From Clostridiales bacterium (GTDB taxonomy: Bacteria; Bacillota; Clostridia; Christensenellales; Aristaeellaceae): a stretch of 9,179 nt of DNA. A program made the translations under genes and the position numbers. Below are positions 1-7,062 of this stretch, in pieces. Below the pieces are notes generated by a model, which saw only the letters and a list, made by a program, of their open reading frames with translations, was not told the DNA's origin and ran no database searches. Location: the NCBI GenBank assembly GCA_022776785.1, contig JALFHA010000052.1, positions 1 through 9,179 on the forward strand, given 5' to 3'. Within the stretch, counting starts at the first letter, position 1; each line of letters opens with the position of its first letter.

Positions 1-819
1 CACGTCCCGTCACGGCCAGATACGCGCCCAGCAGGAATACGCCCATCTGCGCCGCCACGGACGCACACATACCGATCATCTCCAGCAGCTTTTCGGCCAT
101 GCGCCGCTCATACTTGGCCTCCTCCAGCCGCGCGTTCGCCCCAGCAAAGAGCCGCTGCGCCGCGTCCTCCGCCTTAAAGCTCTTGACGACGGTGAAGCCG
201 GAGAGCATGTCGCGCACCGTATCGACAAACGCCGCATTCGCGCGGGAGACGGCCTCCTCGGCGCGCGCCAGCCGTCCGCCGCAGGCCATCGAGGCGACGG
301 CGGGCAGCAGCGCGAGCAGCACCGCCGCGACGGTCAGCAGCGGGCTGTACCAGAGCATCATCGCCAGCCGCCGACGACGCCGACTGTCTGCTGAACGATG
401 GAAAACAGCGAGAGCACATAGCCCTCCTCCACCTGCGCGGCGTCGCTGGTGAGCGCGGAGATATACGCCGCCATGTTGCCGTCGCCCAGCGAGGCAATGC
501 CCCGGCGTGTGATCTCGTCAAACGCCAGCTCGCGGTACTGGCGCATCGCCCGGCGCGCAAAGCGGCTCGACATCCAGCGCATCAGCTGGAACACAGCAGC
601 CAGTGCGGCCAGCGCCGCCGCCGTGCCCACCGCCATCGCCAGCACCGGCTCCACGTCCTGCCCGACGCACAGGTCGGTAATCCTTTGCAGCATCCATGAA
701 ATCAGCAGATTGAAGCCGGAAAGCCCCAGCATCGCCGCCATCGTCAGCGCAAAGCTCCACCCGTTGCCCGCATAGACCGCGCGGATGAGCCGCGCCTTCA
801 TCGTCTGTTTGCCCTTCAT
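1..819 (-). pseudogene. ABC exporter membrane domain, frameshifted and cut by the window edge
   Basis: This is the N-terminal membrane part of a type I ABC exporter, the half-transporter kind with a fused ATPase; the ATPase would lie beyond the left edge. The first 153 codons read intact. They hold hydrophobic segments at about residues 22-44 and 58-80, a cytoplasmic stretch ending in YISALTSDAAQVEEGY, and the start of a third membrane helix. The frame then hits TGA at 358-360. Read one frame over from base 367, the protein continues without a stop to the edge (AMMLWYSPLLTVAAVLLALL, later FVDTVRDMLSGFTVVKSFKA), which is typical of this fold. A single base missing from a GG run near 367-370 explains both halves. 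The start at 819 is chosen for its SD (GGAGG, 7-base gap) and because ATG overlaps the regulator's TGA. Substrate is unknown. The shift may be a real mutation or a sequence error. Confidence 0.75.
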
Positions 820-1892
820 GCCCTTTCCTCCTCCAGCACCTGCTCAAAGCGCCGTGTCAGCGTGTCGCTCTCCTGCTCCGCCACCAGATCGCGCAGCATC
901 TCCATCGCCGTCGTCCCCGAATCATCAAAGAGTGCGTGCTTCTCCCCGTAGTAGAAGCGGATGCCTGTCGTCTGCCCGGTCGGCTCCGCATCGAAGCGCC
1001 TCGCCCATGCAAGCGCCCCGCTGAGCGCCTGCCGGCTCGCCTCCTCCTCGCCCAGCGCGTCGTGAATGACGGCCTCCGCGCCGGTGAGAAGCGACAGCAT
1101 CTTGACCACAAAGCTCGGCCCGCTCTTCGGCAGCAACCCGCGCAGCACCTCCTTGAGCCATCCGGCCAGCTCCAGCGCCTCGCTGTCGCGCTTCATGTCC
1201 CCCAGGCAGTTGATCTGCGAGACACCCGCGTTGAACAGGTGCGCGACGGCCTCGAGGTAGCTGTCGGAGAAGTAGACCATCGCCTCGTCGATGCGCCCGA
1301 GCTGGTGCAGGCAGAAGCCGATCTCCCTGTCGTTTACGCGCCCGTCATTGTGGCGGCGAAGGTAGTCAAGCGCTGTTTCAAACTCGCCCATGCAGGCGTA
1401 GCAGCTTCCGATCTCGCCGTGGATGGACAGCGCGCTGATGCGCTCGTCGTCGTTCTGTGCGATGAGCTGCAACGCGCGTTCCAGCAGCGGCAGCGCCTGC
1501 CGCACGAGGGCGGTATCGTGCCGCTCAAAGCCCGCGTGCAGATACAGCTTGCCGCTGCAGTAGACGATGGGGAAGCTGTTCGGGTAGCGCGTAAGCGCCT
1601 TGGCTGCCTCGTGGATGCCCTCGTCGTAGCGCTTGAGCTCGAGCAGCTCGCGGATATGCTCCGCGCAGCGGCCCATGCCGCCCTGCTCCCAGCCGTAGCC
1701 CAGCAGCACATCCACCGACGTGCCGAAAAACTCCGCCAACTCCGGGATGAGCTGCACGTCCGGGCAGCAGCTTCCCTTTTCCCACTTGCTCACCGCGCCG
1801 ACGGTCACGCCCATCGCCGTGGCAAGCTGCTCCTGCGTCAGGCCGCGCTCCCTGCGCATCGCCTGAATATTTGCGCCCAGTTTGAGCTCCAT
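816..1892 (-). CDS. XRE-family transcriptional regulator with TPR-like C-terminal region
   Basis: This is a predicted cytoplasmic DNA-binding regulator of 358 residues. Residues 5-62 form an XRE/Cro-type helix-turn-helix (RRERGLTQEQLATAMGVTVG, then AVSKWEKG, with the closing FFGTSVDVLLG). Residues 75-300 are helical, with TPR-like pairs such as LLERALQLIAQ, IGSCYACMGEFETALDYLRR and CLHQLGRIDEAMVYFSDSYL. Such halves usually mediate oligomerisation or peptide sensing; no ligand can be assigned here. An in-frame ATG at 1955 exists, but the promoter lies between it and 1892, so 1892 is preferred; it also places the HTH at the usual distance from the N-terminus and has an AAGGGGG SD 9 bases upstream. 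The stop overlaps the ABC exporter start by four bases, so the pair is probably cotranscribed and translationally coupled. The inverted repeat on its own promoter suggests autoregulation. The family call is firm; the target is inferred. Confidence 0.88.
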   Translation of the reverse strand: MELKLGANIQAMRRERGLTQEQLATAMGVTVGAVSKWEKGSCCPDVQLIPELAEFFGTSVDVLLGYGWEQGGMGRCAEHIRELLELKRYDEGIHEAAKALTRYPNSFPIVYCSGKLYLHAGFERHDTALVRQALPLLERALQLIAQNDDERISALSIHGEIGSCYACMGEFETALDYLRRHNDGRVNDREIGFCLHQLGRIDEAMVYFSDSYLEAVAHLFNAGVSQINCLGDMKRDSEALELAGWLKEVLRGLLPKSGPSFVVKMLSLLTGAEAVIHDALGEEEASRQALSGALAWARRFDAEPTGQTTGIRFYYGEKHALFDDSGTTAMEMLRDLVAEQESDTLTRRFEQVLEEERA

Positions 1893-1901
1893 CAAAAAAC
1901 G

Positions 1902-1934
1902 CCCCCTTCGATACCACCATTGTACCGAAGGGGG
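1902..1934. promoter_or_regulatory. Inverted repeat over the regulator promoter, probable operator
   Basis: The arms CCCCCTTCGATAC (1902-1914) and GTACCGAAGGGGG (1922-1934) are complementary at 12 of 13 positions; the exception (A1911/C1925) would be a U-G wobble in minus-strand RNA. Seven bases separate the arms. The repeat covers part of the -35/-10 spacer, the whole -10 and the predicted start site, and its proximal arm contains the SD of the regulator. The simplest reading is a dimer operator for the XRE protein. If transcription starts further upstream, the same sequence followed by GTTTTTTG would form a terminator-like hairpin that hides the SD. Confidence 0.55.
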
Positions 1935-1947
1935 ACGCGCGGCGCAA
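1919..1947 (-). promoter_or_regulatory. Predicted promoter of the XRE regulator-ABC exporter operon
   Basis: Read on the minus strand, a -35 TTGCGC (1947-1942) is separated by exactly 17 bases from a -10 TACAAT (1924-1919). The predicted start of transcription is near 1912, giving a leader of about 20 bases with the SD of the gene starting at 1892. The match is by eye only; the -10 lies inside the inverted repeat at 1902-1934. Confidence 0.6.
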
Positions 1948-1983
1948 CCCGCCATTTCTCCATTTGTTCAAGTTTTTTCTTTC

Positions 1984-2175
1984 CTGTCGGTAGAATTTCC
2001 AGGAAGCAGCTCCTGACGAAAAAGCATCCGCGCCTATGAGCGCGCAGGCTTCGTGCGCGAGGGCGTGCTTCGCGATGCCATTGCCACAAGCGGCGGCTAT
2101 GCCGACGACGTGCTCATGGCGATGCTGGAAAGCGAGTGGCGGGCGCGTCAGACGTACAGCGATACGCGCCGCTGA
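1984..2175 (+). pseudogene. 3' remnant of a GNAT acetyltransferase gene
   Basis: From 2017 to the TGA at 2173-2175 the plus strand encodes SIRAYERAGFVREGVLRDAI, then a short link, then GGYADDVLMAMLESEW and a short tail. This matches the C-terminal signature of RimJ/RimL-like GNAT N-acetyltransferases: the (N)xxSIRAYExxGF acetyl-CoA-binding segment, then the gly-tyr-x-asp-x-(LM) strand. Upstream, an in-frame TGA at 2014-2016 falls just where the conserved Asn would be, and the preceding VEF (1990-1998) has the same spacing to SIRAY as the VEL strand of intact members. No N-terminal two thirds, start codon or promoter is present, so it is a fossil of a once longer gene. Its last 28 bases overlap the 3' end of adenine deaminase on the other strand. 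Homology of the C-terminal piece is fairly sure; that of the 1984-2013 piece is suggestive only. Confidence 0.7.
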
Positions 2176-3836
2176 CGGTTCACATCCACCAGCCCCTGCG
2201 TCGTCATCTTGAGCGCGGGAATGACCGGCAGGCTGACGAACGCCATCGTCATGAACAGCTCCGTGCCCTGCGGCACGCCCAGCGTGTGCACGGCCGCGCG
2301 CAGCGCCTCATTCTCGCGCGCCACCTCGGCGGCGGGCTTGGCGCTCATCAGCCCGGCGATGGGCAGGGGCATTGCGGCGATGACCTGCCCATTTTCCACG
2401 ACAGCGCAACCGCCGCCCATGTGCAGCACGTGGTTTCCGGCCGCGGCCATGTCCGTGTCGTTTGTGCCCATGACGATCAGGTTGTGCGAGTCATGCGATA
2501 CAGAGGAGGCAATCGCTCCGCGCTTCATGCCCGCGCCGCAGATGAAGCCCACGCCCCTGTGCCCCGTGTGCAGGTGGCGCTCGACGACGGCGATTTTGAG
2601 CAGATCCCGCTCAAGATCGACGCCGTTGTTTTTTGTCCAGTCGATGCGGACGATTTCCTCCTGCGTCAGCAGCTGATCCTCAATCAGCCGTATGGCGCGG
2701 CAGCGCTCCCCCTTCGGCTCGATGAAGAAATCCTCCGCCCTGAGCAGCTCCATGTAGAAGGAATTGCGCGCAGCCTTCCACAGGTGCTCGCGCACGCGCG
2801 GTGTCTCGAAGGGCAGCATCCGCCCGTCCTCCACCACCTTGTTTCCCGCGCGGTACACGTCACGCACGGCTACGGTGTCAAGGTCGTCAAGCACCAGCAC
2901 ATCCGCCGCGTAGCCCGGCGCCACCGCGCCCACGCCGCGCAGGCCGTAGCACTGCGCCGCGCGCAGCGTCGCCATCTGGATACCCGTAATCGCGGACTTG
3001 CCCGCCTGCACCGCGCGGCGGATGATGTTGTCGATATGGCCCTCGGCGATCAGGTCGGCGGGGTGGCGGTCATCCGTCACCAGCAGGCAGCGCTGCGCAT
3101 ACGGCTCGTCAAAGAGCGGCAGCAGTTCGCTGAGGTTGCGCGCCGCCGTGCCCTGGCGGATCATCAGCCACTGTCCCTTGCGGATGCGCTCACGCGCCTC
3201 CTCGAAGGAGGAGCACTCATGGTCGTCGCTCACGCCTGCGGCGATATAGCGGTCAAGCGCCTTGCCGCTGAGCAGCGGCGCGTGCCCGTCGATGACCTTG
3301 CCCAGCCGCTTTGCGTCGGCCAGCTTCTGCATCACGTCCGGGTCGCCCGCGAGCACGCCGGGGTAGTTCATCATCTCCGCCAGCCCCAGCACGCGCGGAT
3401 GCACATACATCGGCCTGAGCTGCTTCGCGCCCAGCTCCACGCCCGCTTCATCAAACGGCGTGGCCGGCACACAGGAGGGCAGCATGATGTACACCGTCAG
3501 CGGGATGCCCTCGCTCGCGTCGAGCATGAAGCTCACGCCCGATACGCCGCAGACATTGGTGATCTCGTGCGGGTCGGCGACGATGGCCGTCGTGCCGTGG
3601 GGCACGCTCACGCGCGCCAGCTCCGCGGGCAGCAGCATGGTGCTCTCGATGTGCATGTGCCCGTCGATGAAGCCGGGGCAGATGACCTTGCCCGTCACAT
3701 CCTCCACCGCGCCGGCCTCGTCCGCCGTGTAGTCGCCCACGCCCGCGATGATGGGGCCGTCGAGCAGCACGTTCGCGCGCTCCAGCTCACCCGTAAAGAC
3801 ATTGACAACCGTTCCGCCCGCAAGCAGCGTTTTCAT
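2148..3836 (-). CDS. ade: Adenine deaminase
   Basis: This amidohydrolase hydrolyses adenine to hypoxanthine and ammonia, feeding purine salvage or purine breakdown in the cytoplasm. The 562-residue length is normal for the bacterial Ade family. The chain begins with the small beta domain (TLLAGGTVVNVFTGE), followed by the metal-site signature GFIDGHMHIEST (residues 55-66, with His60 and His62). Further along come DPHEI (88-92), DGHAPLLSG (183-191), SDDHE (203-207) and TDDRHP (254-259). The C-terminal Ade-specific domain carries SHDSHNLIVMGTND (447-460) and MGGG (473-476). All expected catalytic segments are present, so it should be active. The start has a strong AGGAGG SD with an 8-base gap. 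It lies 59 bases downstream of the purine permease on the same strand with no terminator between, so the two form an operon. I see no clear terminator after its stop. Confidence 0.95.
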   Translation of the reverse strand: MKTLLAGGTVVNVFTGELERANVLLDGPIIAGVGDYTADEAGAVEDVTGKVICPGFIDGHMHIESTMLLPAELARVSVPHGTTAIVADPHEITNVCGVSGVSFMLDASEGIPLTVYIMLPSCVPATPFDEAGVELGAKQLRPMYVHPRVLGLAEMMNYPGVLAGDPDVMQKLADAKRLGKVIDGHAPLLSGKALDRYIAAGVSDDHECSSFEEARERIRKGQWLMIRQGTAARNLSELLPLFDEPYAQRCLLVTDDRHPADLIAEGHIDNIIRRAVQAGKSAITGIQMATLRAAQCYGLRGVGAVAPGYAADVLVLDDLDTVAVRDVYRAGNKVVEDGRMLPFETPRVREHLWKAARNSFYMELLRAEDFFIEPKGERCRAIRLIEDQLLTQEEIVRIDWTKNNGVDLERDLLKIAVVERHLHTGHRGVGFICGAGMKRGAIASSVSHDSHNLIVMGTNDTDMAAAGNHVLHMGGGCAVVENGQVIAAMPLPIAGLMSAKPAAEVARENEALRAAVHTLGVPQGTELFMTMAFVSLPVIPALKMTTQGLVDVNRQRRVSLYV

Positions 3837-3895
3837 GGCCGTTTCCTCCTCTTTTCTTTAATCGGTCAGCATGGCGCTCGCCTGTGCCGTTTCTG

Positions 3896-5308
3896 TCAGT
3901 GCGTCAGCAGCAGCATTGCCATAAACATCGCCGTTACCGCCAGCGAGGCGGGCTTGAGCTCCTTCGCCCTGCCCGTCAGCGCGCTGATGACGACATAGGC
4001 GATCATGCCGAATGCGATGCCATAGGAGATATTGAAGGTAAAGGGCATAATCACCATCGTCAGAAAGGCCGGCACGGCGCTGCGCACGTCCGTCCAATCG
4101 ATGCTGCTCACGGACGCTGCCATCAGCAGGCCGATGTAGACCAGCACGGCCGCCGTCGCACATGCGGGCACGAGCTGCGCCAGCGGACTGAGCAGCATCG
4201 CCGCCAGGAACATCAGCGCCGTAAAGACGGAGGTCAGCCCCGTACGCCCGCCCTCGACGACGCCCGCGGCGGATTCCACAAACGTCGTCACCGTGGAGAT
4301 GCCGCACATAGAGCCCATCACCGTCGCCGCCGCGTCGGAGAGCATGGCCCTGTCCATGTTGGGAATCTCTCCCTGTTCGTCGAGCAGTCCGCCGCGCTCG
4401 CAGGCCGCGTAGAGCGTGCCCAACGTGTCAAACATATCGACCATGCAGAAGGCCAGCGCACTGGTAACGATAGTCAGCGCGAGATTCGCGCCGCCGTGTG
4501 CAGCGAGATAGGCCGAAAAGTCAAACCCCTCGCGGAAGATGAGCAGGAAGGACTGATCGAGAAATTCCGAAAACGCCTGCGCCGGGCTGACCGTCACCAC
4601 GGACAGGTTGGCGTAGAAGCCCGGCACGGTCAGCCCGAGCAGGTAGTACAGCGCAGTTGCGCCCATCATGCCCCAGAATACCGAGCAGCGCACCTTCCGG
4701 GCGGAGAGCACGGCGATGAGCAGCACCGCCGCGACCATCACCACGATGGGCATGATCTCCGCCCAGCTCGTGCGCAGCAGGTTGAAGGAGCCGAGGGTGA
4801 CACAGGTCGCCGCATCGGAGACGACGAAGCCGACATTCTGCATCCCCATGAAGGCAATGAACAGGCCGATGCCCGCGGAAATCGCCGCGCGCACCTGTGC
4901 GGGAATCGCGTCAAATATCCTTTTGCGCAGGCCCGTGACCGTCAGCAGGATGAAGATGAGGCCATCGAGCAGCACGAGCGTCAGCGCGTTGGCGTAGGTC
5001 AGCCCGAAGCCGATGCACGCCGTATAGACGAAGAACGCGTTGAGCCCCATGCCGCACGCCTGCGCCAGAGGCAGATTGGAGGTCAGGCCGATGAGCAGCG
5101 TACCAGCCACCGCCGTCAGCGCCGTAGCCATGTACACCGCGCCGTAGGATACGCCCAGCGGGTTGCTGCCGTCGCCCAGCGGGTTGGAAAACATCTCCGC
5201 ATTGACCATCAGGATATAGGCCATCGAAAAAAACGTCGTCAGCGCGGCGGAAAACTCCACGCGAACCGTCGTTCCATGCTTTTTCAGTCCAAAAAAATGC
5301 TCAAGCAT
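3896..5308 (-). CDS. AzgA-type NCS2 purine permease, probably for adenine, hypoxanthine or guanine
   Basis: This is an inner-membrane proton-coupled nucleobase transporter of 470 residues, normal for the AzgA/PbuG/PurP branch of NCS2. It opens with the family-typical FFGLKKHGTTVRVE and continues as a chain of hydrophobic helices. Diagnostic stretches are PLAQACGMGLNAFFVY (80-95, substrate-site helix), DMFDTLGTL (291-299), and GISTVTTFVESAAGVVEGGR followed by TGLTSV (336-361). These separate it from the UraA/xanthine branch. Sequence alone does not fix the base transported; the adenine deaminase gene just downstream suggests adenine. The start at 5308 has a GGAGG SD with a 7-base gap, set in the loop of a small hairpin (5309-5326). 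A predicted promoter lies 50-80 bases upstream. The leader is about 45 bases, too short for the purine riboswitch often found before such genes. The family call is firm; substrate is inferred. Confidence 0.93.
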   Translation of the reverse strand: MLEHFFGLKKHGTTVRVEFSAALTTFFSMAYILMVNAEMFSNPLGDGSNPLGVSYGAVYMATALTAVAGTLLIGLTSNLPLAQACGMGLNAFFVYTACIGFGLTYANALTLVLLDGLIFILLTVTGLRKRIFDAIPAQVRAAISAGIGLFIAFMGMQNVGFVVSDAATCVTLGSFNLLRTSWAEIMPIVVMVAAVLLIAVLSARKVRCSVFWGMMGATALYYLLGLTVPGFYANLSVVTVSPAQAFSEFLDQSFLLIFREGFDFSAYLAAHGGANLALTIVTSALAFCMVDMFDTLGTLYAACERGGLLDEQGEIPNMDRAMLSDAAATVMGSMCGISTVTTFVESAAGVVEGGRTGLTSVFTALMFLAAMLLSPLAQLVPACATAAVLVYIGLLMAASVSSIDWTDVRSAVPAFLTMVIMPFTFNISYGIAFGMIAYVVISALTGRAKELKPASLAVTAMFMAMLLLTH

Positions 5309-5326
5309 CGTCAGTCCTCCCTGACG
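5309..5326 (-). promoter_or_regulatory. Small hairpin presenting the permease SD in its loop
   Basis: Minus-strand RNA reads CGTCAG-GGAGGA-CTGACG immediately before the permease ATG. The two 6-base arms are fully complementary and the SD is the 6-base loop. This may only be chance, or it may modulate translation initiation of the purine operon. Confidence 0.4.
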
Positions 5327-5359
5327 CGGCCGCTCTGTCTCACCTGACCGCTTTGTTCT

Positions 5360-5388
5360 ATTATATCTTCATGACCTCCATCCCGCAA
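5360..5388 (-). promoter_or_regulatory. Predicted promoter of the purine permease-adenine deaminase operon
   Basis: On the minus strand a -35 TTGCGG (5388-5383) lies 17 bases before a perfect -10 TATAAT (5365-5360). Transcription would start near 5353, leaving a leader of about 45 bases. No second operator-like palindrome is apparent here. Confidence 0.65.
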
Positions 5389-5479
5389 GAAAAAATCGCT
5401 GCAAAACCCGTCGCTTTTCCCCTTCGGCTTCCTGCCAAACAGTTTTTTCGCTGAACCCCTGACAAATCCATTACAAGCC

Positions 5480-5508
5480 TTGCAAAGCCCGCTCATTCAT
5501 GATATGCT
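5480..5508 (+). promoter_or_regulatory. Predicted promoter of the diguanylate cyclase gene
   Basis: A -35 TTGCAA (5480-5485) and a -10 TATGCT (5503-5508) are spaced by 17 bases, placing the transcript start near 5515 and giving a 65-base leader. It points away from the purine operon promoter; about 90 bases (5389-5479) separate the two core promoters and hold no gene I can support. Confidence 0.5.
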
Positions 5509-5579
5509 GTCCCGTGATACATTCCGTCCCCTGTGCAATACACCCGCTGTCATGCTTGCAGCAGAAAGGGACCGTCCCT

Positions 5580-6959
5580 ATGCTAGAAAAAAACACCGCG
5601 CCCCTGCACGGCGTCAGAATCCGCACCTTCAACACCTGCATGATTGTGCTCTCCAGCATCGTGTTCATCTTTCTTATCGCCAACACGATGCTGCTCTCGC
5701 GCCAGTACCACCAGTTCATCGTCTACACGCAGGAATACATCGCCTGCGAGGGCGACGCCTCCATGCTCAGCGCCGCCTCCGACTACCTGACCGAGCAGGT
5801 GCGCCTCTACACACAGAGCATGGACATGCAGTACATGGAAGGCTACTTCACGGAGATCAACGAGACGAAGCGGCGCGACAGCGCGCTGGAGGATTTGCAG
5901 CGCTTTGAACCCTCGGCAGAAATTCTCTCCTCGCTGGAGGCCGCGCTACAATGCTCCAACGACCTGACCGTGCGCGAGATCTACGCCATGAAGCTGATCT
6001 CCGTCGCCAACGGCTACGCGGAGGAGACGCTGCCCGAGGAGGTGCGCGCCGTGCAGCTCAAGCTCACGGATGCGGAGCTGCCCCCGCAGGAGATGATCGA
6101 GCGGGCGCGCGCGCTGGTGTTTGACAGCGGCTATCAGGATGCAAAGGCGCTCATCCGCAGCCATCTTAACCACTTTGTCTCCAGCATTCTCGCCACGATG
6201 CAGGCTCACCAGAGCGCCAGCGAGGCGGCGCTGGGCGATTCGCTGATCCGGCAGCGGCTGATGATCCTGCTGCTGTTTGTCACGACCATCGTCACCTTTG
6301 CAGTCATCACGCTGCTGATCGTGCGGCCGCTGACCATCCACATCAAGCGCATCAAGGAAAACGGGATGCTGGAGATCACCGGCTCCTACGAATTCAAGTA
6401 TCTGGCGCTCACCTACAACGACATCTACGAGCTCAACGCCGCCACGCAGGCCATGCTGACCCAGCGCGCGGAGCACGACCCGCTGACGGGCGTGATGAAC
6501 CGCGGCGCCTTCGACAGCCTCAAGCTCGCCCTTTGGGATCACCCCGTCCCGCTGGCGCTGATGATTCTGGATGTGGACGTCTTCAAGGGGATCAACGACA
6601 CCTACGGCCACGAGGCCGGCGACGACGTGCTCAGGCAGGTTGCCCGGCTCCTCACCCACTCCTTCCGCCCGAGCGACTATGTGATCCGGCTGGGCGGGGA
6701 TGAGTTTGCCGTTATCGTCATGGATATTCAGCGGGAGAACCAGCATGTGCTCGATGAGAAGATCAGCACGATCAACCGCGTCCTGTCCGCCCCGTCCGAC
6801 ACGCTGCCCGCCGTGACGGTGAGCGCCGGCGCAGCGTTTTCGGAAAGCGGCTTCACCGACGACCTGTTCTCGCTGGCCGATCAGGCACTGTACTACGTCA
6901 AGAATCACGGCCGCTGCGGGCTGCACATTGCCGGGGAGCAGACCGAATCGGAAAACTGA
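5580..6959 (+). CDS. Membrane-bound diguanylate cyclase (GGDEF protein)
   Basis: The protein makes the second messenger cyclic di-GMP from two GTP. It is 459 residues long. A membrane helix at about 18-40 and a second at 226-248 enclose a roughly 185-residue extracytoplasmic region that is strongly helical, like the four-helix sensor bundles of many signalling proteins, though I recognise no named family. A linker (249-296) leads to the GGDEF domain, about 297-452. Inside it DPLTGVMNR (300-308), the metal residue in ILDVDVFKGINDTYGHEAGD (329-348), the active-site GGDEF (372-376), and an inhibitory-site RxxD (Arg363-Asp366) exactly five residues before GGDEF are all intact. It should therefore be active and product-inhibited. 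An in-frame ATG at 5499 lies inside the promoter, so 5580 with its AAAGGG SD is preferred. No EAL domain is present. The signal sensed is unknown. Confidence 0.93.
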   Translation: MLEKNTAPLHGVRIRTFNTCMIVLSSIVFIFLIANTMLLSRQYHQFIVYTQEYIACEGDASMLSAASDYLTEQVRLYTQSMDMQYMEGYFTEINETKRRDSALEDLQRFEPSAEILSSLEAALQCSNDLTVREIYAMKLISVANGYAEETLPEEVRAVQLKLTDAELPPQEMIERARALVFDSGYQDAKALIRSHLNHFVSSILATMQAHQSASEAALGDSLIRQRLMILLLFVTTIVTFAVITLLIVRPLTIHIKRIKENGMLEITGSYEFKYLALTYNDIYELNAATQAMLTQRAEHDPLTGVMNRGAFDSLKLALWDHPVPLALMILDVDVFKGINDTYGHEAGDDVLRQVARLLTHSFRPSDYVIRLGGDEFAVIVMDIQRENQHVLDEKISTINRVLSAPSDTLPAVTVSAGAAFSESGFTDDLFSLADQALYYVKNHGRCGLHIAGEQTESEN

Positions 6960-6988
6960 CCGGAAGTCCCATAAAAGTCCCAATAAAA

Positions 6989-7031
6989 AAACCAGCGTGA
7001 CCCGCCCTCACTGGGAAGGCCACGCTGGTTT
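6989..7031. terminator. Shared terminator between the convergent cyclase and pyruvate kinase genes
   Basis: The arms AAACCAGCGTG (6989-6999) and CACGCTGGTTT (7021-7031) form a perfect 11-bp stem with a 21-base loop that contains a further CCC/GGG pair. Read on the minus strand, the stem runs into an unbroken T tract, a strong intrinsic terminator for pyruvate kinase about 100 bases past its stop. Read on the plus strand the tail is the weaker TTTCTTA, 30 bases past the cyclase stop. It is most likely bidirectional. Confidence 0.85.
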
Positions 7032-7062
7032 CTTATACTGATCTTCGATTAAAGTATTACCT

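Noticed and set aside
1892..1955. Upstream ATG at 1955 as the regulator start
   Set aside because: The extra 21 codons would contain the promoter and operator palindrome, lie before the usual HTH start, and lack a well-spaced SD.
936..2039. A 367-codon plus-strand open frame opposite the XRE regulator
   Set aside because: It is a shadow frame. It ends within the acetyltransferase fossil but in a different reading frame, so it is not its N-terminus.
2136..3998. A 620-codon plus-strand open frame opposite adenine deaminase
   Set aside because: It is a shadow of GC-rich codon bias. The composition is histidine-, arginine- and alanine-rich with no domain, and the opposite strand encodes a complete, recognisable enzyme.
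3884..5347. A 487-codon plus-strand open frame opposite the purine permease
   Set aside because: It is very rich in His, Arg and Gln, low in hydrophobic residues, and has no domain; it mirrors the permease codons.
5311..5496. A 61-codon minus-strand small frame just before the permease
   Set aside because: The predicted permease promoter lies inside it, it has no SD, and its codon use is unlike the neighbouring genes.
5327..5500. A purine or cyclic di-GMP riboswitch in the divergent intergenic region
   Set aside because: I found no aptamer core motifs on either strand, and the predicted leaders are only about 45 and 65 bases long.
5946..6983. A 345-codon minus-strand open frame opposite the diguanylate cyclase
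   Set aside because: It has no recognisable domain, and the plus strand encodes an intact GGDEF protein.
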